Below, one piece after another: positions 13,467-17,384 of a DNA stretch of 17,384 nt (within the stretch, counting starts at the first letter, position 1; the number at the start of each line of letters is the position of its first letter). This stretch comes from Pseudomonadota bacterium (GTDB lineage: Bacteria; Chloroflexota; UBA6077; JAJPHF01). Location: contig JAJPHF010000132.1 in NCBI GenBank assembly GCA_021325365.1, forward strand, positions 1-17,384. The letters are read 5' to 3'. The position numbers and the translations under genes are program-made. The notes beneath the pieces were generated by a model that had not been told where the DNA came from, did no database searches, and saw only the letters and a list, made by a program, of their open reading frames with translations.

Positions 13467-14957
13467 TTAGCGGCCGGCGGGGGCGGGCGCGTGGCTCACC
13501 TGGCGGGCGTCCTTGCGGGCGCGGCCGTGGGCGTCGAATAGCTCCGGCCAGCGCGCGCGCAGGTCCTGGGCCTCGGCGGTCGTGCAGCGCGCCACCGCGG
13601 GGAACGTCTGCAGGCGGTCGTAGGGCCGGCAGGCGTCGATGATCATGCGGTTGTTGTAGTAGCGCGGGCCCTCGCCGGCGTAGGCCATCGGGTCGAGCGG
13701 CGTGCTCCAGCACTTCTTCATCACGTCCACGTCGTCGATCACGTCCGTGCGGGTACACATCGCCCAGAGCACCTGGTTGGTGTCCGTCGGGTCGACGTCG
13801 TCGTCCACGACGACCACGTAGCGGTTGGCGTAGGCGCCCGCGTGGCAGCTCGCCACGGCCATCCCCACCTGCTTCGAGTGGCCTGGATAGAGCTGCTTGA
13901 TCGCCACGATGTTGAACAGGCGGCCGCCGCCGGCCTCGTGCGACCACACGCCGGCGATGCCCGGCACGCCCGACCGCTCTAGCTCGTCCCAGATCAGCGC
14001 CGCGCGCAGCGGGCTGCGGAAGTAGGTGTTGTCGTTCGGCGGCATGCCGGGGATACAGCCCAGCACGATCGGGTTGTCGCGGTGGAGCACGGACTTCACG
14101 CGGATGATCGGCTCTTCCTTCTCGCCGCTCGCGTAGTAGCCCGTCCACTCGCCGAGCGGCCCCTCCAGCCGCGTCTCGCCCGGCGGGATCTCGCCCTCCA
14201 GCACGATCTCGGCGGTCGCCGGCACTGGCAGCCCCGTGTACGGCGCCGCGATCAGCGACACCGGCTCGCCGCGCAGCGCGCCCGCGAGGTCGTACTCGTC
14301 CTTGCCGTAGTCCACCTCCAGCCCGCCGAGCAGCAGCAGCAGCGGGTCGTGGCCGACGGACACCGCAACGGGGCACGCCTCGCCGCGCTGCCAGTACTTC
14401 TCGCGGATCAGGCGGCCGTGCTTGCCGGGCGAGATGTAGATGCCGAGCGTCTTGTCGTCGTGCGCCTGCACGCGGTACGTGCCCGCGTTCACCCAGCCGG
14501 TGTCCGGGTCGCGCATCACCACGATGCAGCCGGTGCCCAGGAAGCGCCCGCCGTCGTGGGCGTGCCAGACGGGCGCCGGGAACTGGCTGACGTCCACCGC
14601 GTCGCCCTGCTGCTGGTTCTCCAGCACGGGGCCGCGGTCGACCAGCACGGCCGGCTGGGGCTGGAGGTCCTTGAGCTGGGTGCGCCAGGCCTCCACGAAG
14701 TCGCGTGGGCCGTAGTTCGTCGGCAGGTTCAGGCTGAGGGCGATGCGGGGGAGCGACGTGAACACGTTGGCAAGCAGGCGGTAGCCCGGCCGGTAGCCCT
14801 TGATGTGGTCGAACAGCAGCGCCGGGTTGCCCATGTCCCACTGGTAGAGGTCGACCAGCCCGCCCAGCTCCAGGTACGGGTCTACGCCCTCCACGCGGGT
14901 CAGCTCGCCCATCGCGTCCACGGCCGCGATCCACTCGCGCAGGTCCTGTACCGGCAT
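13467..14957 (-). CDS. UbiD-family prenylated-FMN decarboxylase
   Basis: This 496-residue protein belongs to the UbiD family, which reversibly decarboxylates aromatic or unsaturated acids using prenylated FMN. Recognisable elements are WVNAGTYRVQ (N157 for the metal-phosphate site and R162) and EGPLGEWTGYYA (E265 and E270); R162, E265 and E270 correspond to the Arg-Glu-Glu catalytic triad. The length is typical. The substrate (for example hydroxybenzoate-, cinnamate- or protocatechuate-like) cannot be fixed. The start MPVQDLREWI has a GGAGGGG ribosome site; the frame stays open upstream, but that part translates an intergenic repeat (GQGLVPCRP). It is the last gene of a minus-strand cluster with a dioxygenase-like protein and a binding protein. 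No UbiX flavin prenyltransferase gene is in view. Confidence 0.93.
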   Translation of the reverse strand: MPVQDLREWIAAVDAMGELTRVEGVDPYLELGGLVDLYQWDMGNPALLFDHIKGYRPGYRLLANVFTSLPRIALSLNLPTNYGPRDFVEAWRTQLKDLQPQPAVLVDRGPVLENQQQGDAVDVSQFPAPVWHAHDGGRFLGTGCIVVMRDPDTGWVNAGTYRVQAHDDKTLGIYISPGKHGRLIREKYWQRGEACPVAVSVGHDPLLLLLGGLEVDYGKDEYDLAGALRGEPVSLIAAPYTGLPVPATAEIVLEGEIPPGETRLEGPLGEWTGYYASGEKEEPIIRVKSVLHRDNPIVLGCIPGMPPNDNTYFRSPLRAALIWDELERSGVPGIAGVWSHEAGGGRLFNIVAIKQLYPGHSKQVGMAVASCHAGAYANRYVVVVDDDVDPTDTNQVLWAMCTRTDVIDDVDVMKKCWSTPLDPMAYAGEGPRYYNNRMIIDACRPYDRLQTFPAVARCTTAEAQDLRARWPELFDAHGRARKDARQVSHAPAPAGR

Positions 14958-15040
14958 CGCCCCTCCCTCTCGCCCCTTGGGCACGCCCCCACGTAGGCTA
15001 AGGACTCGTTCCTTACCGCCCCGTGGCGATCGCCACAGCG

Positions 15041-15069
15041 GGCGGCAGGGGACGAGCCCCTGCCCTACG
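15041..15069. repeat. Palindromic GGCAGGGG-type intergenic repeat, copy C
   Basis: GGCAGGGG (15044-15051) and CCCCTGCC (15057-15064) form a perfect 8-bp hairpin around ACGAG, ending in CCTACG. It is related to the copies at 6150-6175 and 6219-6244. It lies in the 178-bp gap between the VOC and UbiD genes and could affect read-through between them. Confidence 0.75.
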
Positions 15070-15135
15070 TACTGTCGGCTGATGGCCAGGCGCGACCGCG
15101 GGGCTGACCAGCCTCCCGGTCGCCGCACACTCGCG

Positions 15136-15684
15136 CTACTGCTTCGGCGGCCACTGCGGCAGCGGGTTCGCCACCACCTCTTCCAGCGACTTCGCGCGCC
15201 GCCACTGGTCGCCGGGCCGGCTCACGCCGTTCTCCCAGTCCACCTTGTCCATGTCCGCGTACAGCTCGAGGGCGTAGCCATCCGGGTCGAGGAACTCGAT
15301 GCCCGGATTCGACCCCGGGCCGCGCCGCCCCTCATAGACGAACTGCACGCCGTGCTGCTTCAGCCAGTCGCGGATCGTGAACAGCGTGTCTACGCTGTCC
15401 ACTTCCATCGCGAAGTGGTGCAATCGCACGGAGTCCGCCGGCGCCATCTGGCCCTCGGGCCGCGGCACGAGGGCCAAGGTGTGGTGGTCGTTCGCGGCGC
15501 AGCGCAGGAACACCATGCCCTGCTCGTTCACGTCGCTGACCTTGAACGGCAGCACCTCGGTGTAGAACTTGATCGAGCGGTCAATGTCCGACACGTAGAA
15601 CACGACGTGGCCCACCTTGTTGATCTTGAACGGCGGGGCCGACGCCTGCTTGCCCTGGGCCGTGCCTGGCTGCTCGGTAATCAT
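15136..15684 (-). CDS. VOC-superfamily protein resembling type I extradiol dioxygenases
   Basis: This 182-residue protein has the vicinal-oxygen-chelate fold (about 20-145). Likely metal ligands are H26 (VGHVVFYV), H90 or its neighbour H89 (LHHFAMEV) and E140 (YALELY), the His-His-Glu pattern of extradiol dioxygenases. One VOC module pair is present, so it is about half the length of classic two-domain catechol 2,3-dioxygenases; small one-domain relatives, and glyoxalase-like enzymes, also exist. The C-terminal tail RRAKSLEEVVANPLPQWPPK is family-like but unassigned. The ATG has GGGAGGAG 3-5 nt upstream. Its place between a binding-protein gene and a UbiD decarboxylase suggests ring cleavage or a related step in aromatic breakdown. 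Confidence 0.85.
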   Translation of the reverse strand: MITEQPGTAQGKQASAPPFKINKVGHVVFYVSDIDRSIKFYTEVLPFKVSDVNEQGMVFLRCAANDHHTLALVPRPEGQMAPADSVRLHHFAMEVDSVDTLFTIRDWLKQHGVQFVYEGRRGPGSNPGIEFLDPDGYALELYADMDKVDWENGVSRPGDQWRRAKSLEEVVANPLPQWPPKQ

Positions 15685-15781
15685 GCGCTCCTCCCAAAGT
15701 TCCGGTACTGTGCCCCCGGGCTCCTCGACGCCCGATTCTGCCTACATCATACGGGACACCCCGCGTCGCGAGCACCCCGCG

Positions 15782-16879
15782 CTACTGGTTGGGCAGCCCC
15801 AGCTCGCCCGCGACCTTCCGCGCCAGCGCGAAGTCGAAGATACGGTCGGGCGTCGCGTCGGCCGGCACGTTCGCCGTCTCCTGCATCAGCCCCAGATACG
15901 CCCGCTGCTGCGCCTCGGTCGGGATACCGTTCGCGCTGAAGGTGTCGATCACGAAGTCATAGGCGCGCGCCGCGTCCTCCGGCGACAGCGCGATCCAGTC
16001 CGCGATCATCTGCACCACGGCGTCGCGGTCAGTGTGCAACACCGGCAGCGCCCGGGCGCTGGCGCGCAGGGCGCGCTCGATCAGGTCGGGCTTGTTGCGC
16101 AGCTCGTCCTCGCTCGTGCCCAGCCCCGCCTGCGGCACGTCCAGGACCGTGCTGAAGCGTAGCAGCGTCGGGTAGCCGCGCCGTTCGGCGATGATGTTGC
16201 CCGGCACCGACGCCACGTAGGCGTCACTGGCGCCCGCCTCCAGCGTCGCCAGGCGCTCCGGCTCGCTGCCCGCCGAGAGCATCGTCACGTCGCGCAACCC
16301 GTAGTGGTCTGCCATCTTCTGCGCCTCGAACGACGGCAGCGTGCCGGGGCTCTGCACCGTGATACGCTTGCCGCTGAGCTGCAGCACGTCCGTGATCGCG
16401 GGGTTGACCACCAGCACGTGCTGCAGCTTCACCGAGTGGAACTGCAGGATCTTCGACGGCCCGCCCTGCCCCGCGTGCGAGCCGATCGACGACAGGTTCG
16501 TCGTGAAGTCGATGTCGCCGCTCAGCAGCGACGGGATGATCGCGTTGCCCGTGACCTGCGGGAACTCGACGGCCAGCCCCTCCTCTTCGAAGAAGCCCCG
16601 CTTCCAGGCCACGTGCGCCGGCAGGTACGCCAGCGACGGGTCCGGCACCCCGATGGCCACCCGCTGCGTGGGCGGCCGCGTGGCGGTCGCCGGCGGCGCC
16701 GGCGCGGCCGGCGCGCTCCCGGCCGCGGCCGCGCCCCCGCCGGCCGCGGGCGCTCCACTCGCCGGCGGCGCTCCGCCTGGCGGCTGGCTGGCCGGCTGGC
16801 TGGCCGGCGCCGCGCACGCCGCCAGCGCGGCCACCAGCGCCCCGATCGTCAGTCCGCGCCGCAGCGCCCCCCCGCTCAT
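15782..16879 (-). CDS. NMT1/SsuA-type ABC substrate-binding lipoprotein
   Basis: This 365-residue protein is an extracytoplasmic receptor. A signal peptide ends in the lipobox LAAC (19-22), so C22 should be lipidated and the protein anchored to the membrane. A long Ala/Pro/Gly/Ser linker (about 23-72) acts as a flexible stalk. The binding domain (about 73-365) starts QRVAIGVPDPSLAYLPAHVAWKRGFFEEEGL, the typical opening of NMT1/THI5-like and nitrate/sulfonate/taurine-type receptors, followed by LLSGDIDFTTNLSSIG and GKRITVQSPGT. The ligand is not predictable. The ATG overlaps the stop of the upstream hydrolase gene (ATGA). No permease or ATPase gene of this type is in the window; they may lie beyond the hydrolase. 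Confidence 0.92.
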   Translation of the reverse strand: MSGGALRRGLTIGALVAALAACAAPASQPASQPPGGAPPASGAPAAGGGAAAAGSAPAAPAPPATATRPPTQRVAIGVPDPSLAYLPAHVAWKRGFFEEEGLAVEFPQVTGNAIIPSLLSGDIDFTTNLSSIGSHAGQGGPSKILQFHSVKLQHVLVVNPAITDVLQLSGKRITVQSPGTLPSFEAQKMADHYGLRDVTMLSAGSEPERLATLEAGASDAYVASVPGNIIAERRGYPTLLRFSTVLDVPQAGLGTSEDELRNKPDLIERALRASARALPVLHTDRDAVVQMIADWIALSPEDAARAYDFVIDTFSANGIPTEAQQRAYLGLMQETANVPADATPDRIFDFALARKVAGELGLPNQ

Positions 16880-17384
16880 GCCCGGCGCTCCCACCCAATC
16901 GTCACGCCCTCGCGCCGCCGCCCGCGCAGCAGCACGTCCTCCAGCCAGTCGCCGATGTAGGCGTAGGCCAGCGGCCGGTTGTCGTTCTGGCTGTGCGCCG
17001 AGCCGCCCTCCGCCGCCGTGAAGATCTTCAGCTCCTTTTGGGGCGAGCCGGCCGCCTCGTACAGCTTGTACGCCTGCTCGACGGGGATCTGCGCGTCCTG
17101 CTCGCCGTGCGTGACCAGCAGCGGGCACTGGATCTGCCCCGCCACCGGCTCCAGCCGCCAGTCCTGCACGATGCGCGTCACCTCGTCGATGCTGCCCGCG
17201 CCCATGACGTGCATCACGTGGCTGTGCGGCACCGGCACGTTGCCCCGCTCGTTGGCGATGCGGCCGGCCCAGACCACCGCCCAGTCCCACACGGCGCCCC
17301 AGGCCACGCAGCCCGCCAGCCGCGGCTCGAACGCCGCGAACCGCGGCGCGCGGTAGCCGCCCATGCTCACGCCCACCGCGACGA
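16876..17384 (-). CDS. Alpha/beta hydrolase, 5' end cut by the window edge
   Basis: About 169 C-terminal residues are visible; the frame is open to the edge, so the gene begins outside. GVSMGGY is the nucleophile elbow (Ser codon 17365-17367). The likely acid is in HGEQDAQIP, and the catalytic His is in GGSAHSQND. The sequence around GVSMGGYRAPRFAAFEPRLAGCVAWG resembles FrsA-like and pseudooxynicotine-hydrolase-like enzymes, which cleave C-C or ester bonds; exact reaction unknown. Its stop overlaps the start of the binding lipoprotein, so the two are probably co-translated. With the VOC and UbiD genes it suggests a breakdown pathway. Confidence 0.85.
   Translation of the reverse strand, partial: VAVGVSMGGYRAPRFAAFEPRLAGCVAWGAVWDWAVVWAGRIANERGNVPVPHSHVMHVMGAGSIDEVTRIVQDWRLEPVAGQIQCPLLVTHGEQDAQIPVEQAYKLYEAAGSPQKELKIFTAAEGGSAHSQNDNRPLAYAYIGDWLEDVLLRGRRREGVTIGWERRA

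Noticed and set aside
13402..14934. 510-codon minus-strand open frame in a second frame of the UbiD gene
   Set aside because: The UbiD frame contains the catalytic Arg and Glu residues; this one is Arg/Gly/Ala-rich with no motif.
14958..15128. N-terminal extension of the UbiD gene
   Set aside because: The frame is open, but this segment encodes the palindromic repeat and has no family similarity; the ATG at 14957 has a good ribosome site.

Overview
The window is a 17.4-kb piece of a very GC-rich bacterial chromosome, judged by eye. Third codon positions are almost all G or C, GTG starts are common, and genes have GGAGG-type ribosome binding sites. GC-rich palindromic repeats lie both between and inside genes. 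A dCache/GAF hybrid kinase, a response-regulator cyclase, a UbiD decarboxylase next to an NMT1-type binding protein, and the repeat types all fit a soil or sediment Chloroflexota-like lineage. This is inference: no rRNA or marker gene is present, and other high-GC uncultured phyla are possible. I saw no tRNA, rRNA, CRISPR array, transposase or phage gene.

Region 1 (1-6000, minus strand) is a signalling locus. A 1265-residue membrane hybrid histidine kinase is followed by a stand-alone receiver protein and then by a receiver fused to a class III nucleotide cyclase. The receiver stop and the cyclase GTG start abut. A two-component signal is therefore probably turned into a cyclic nucleotide. 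The kinase gene carries an in-frame 110-bp repeat element with terminal inverted repeats, and part of the same repeat lies downstream of the operon.

Region 2 (6000-9800, minus strand) holds a small exported protein with a 23-bp perfect terminator hairpin, an overlapping pair of small unknown genes, a fused two-domain ABC permease of the iron/thiamine/phosphonate type without its partners, and a vapBC-like module. In that module the antitoxin is intact, but the toxin has lost its middle and is frameshifted.

Region 3 (9950-13450, plus strand) holds a diacylglycerol-kinase-family lipid kinase, an exported protein that is extremely rich in arginine and has CxC motifs and a 48-bp tandem repeat, a TAXI/NMT1-like solute-binding-fold protein without a signal peptide, and a small conserved-looking unknown protein.

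Region 4 (13467-17384, minus strand) looks like a catabolic cluster. In transcription order it has an alpha/beta hydrolase cut by the window edge, an NMT1-type substrate-binding lipoprotein (ATGA overlap with the hydrolase), a vicinal-oxygen-chelate protein resembling extradiol dioxygenases, and a UbiD-family decarboxylase. Uptake and breakdown of an aromatic or unsaturated carboxylate is a reasonable inference; the substrate is unknown. The most unusual items are the repeat built into the kinase, the broken toxin beside its intact antitoxin, the arginine-rich exported protein, and the catabolic cluster.
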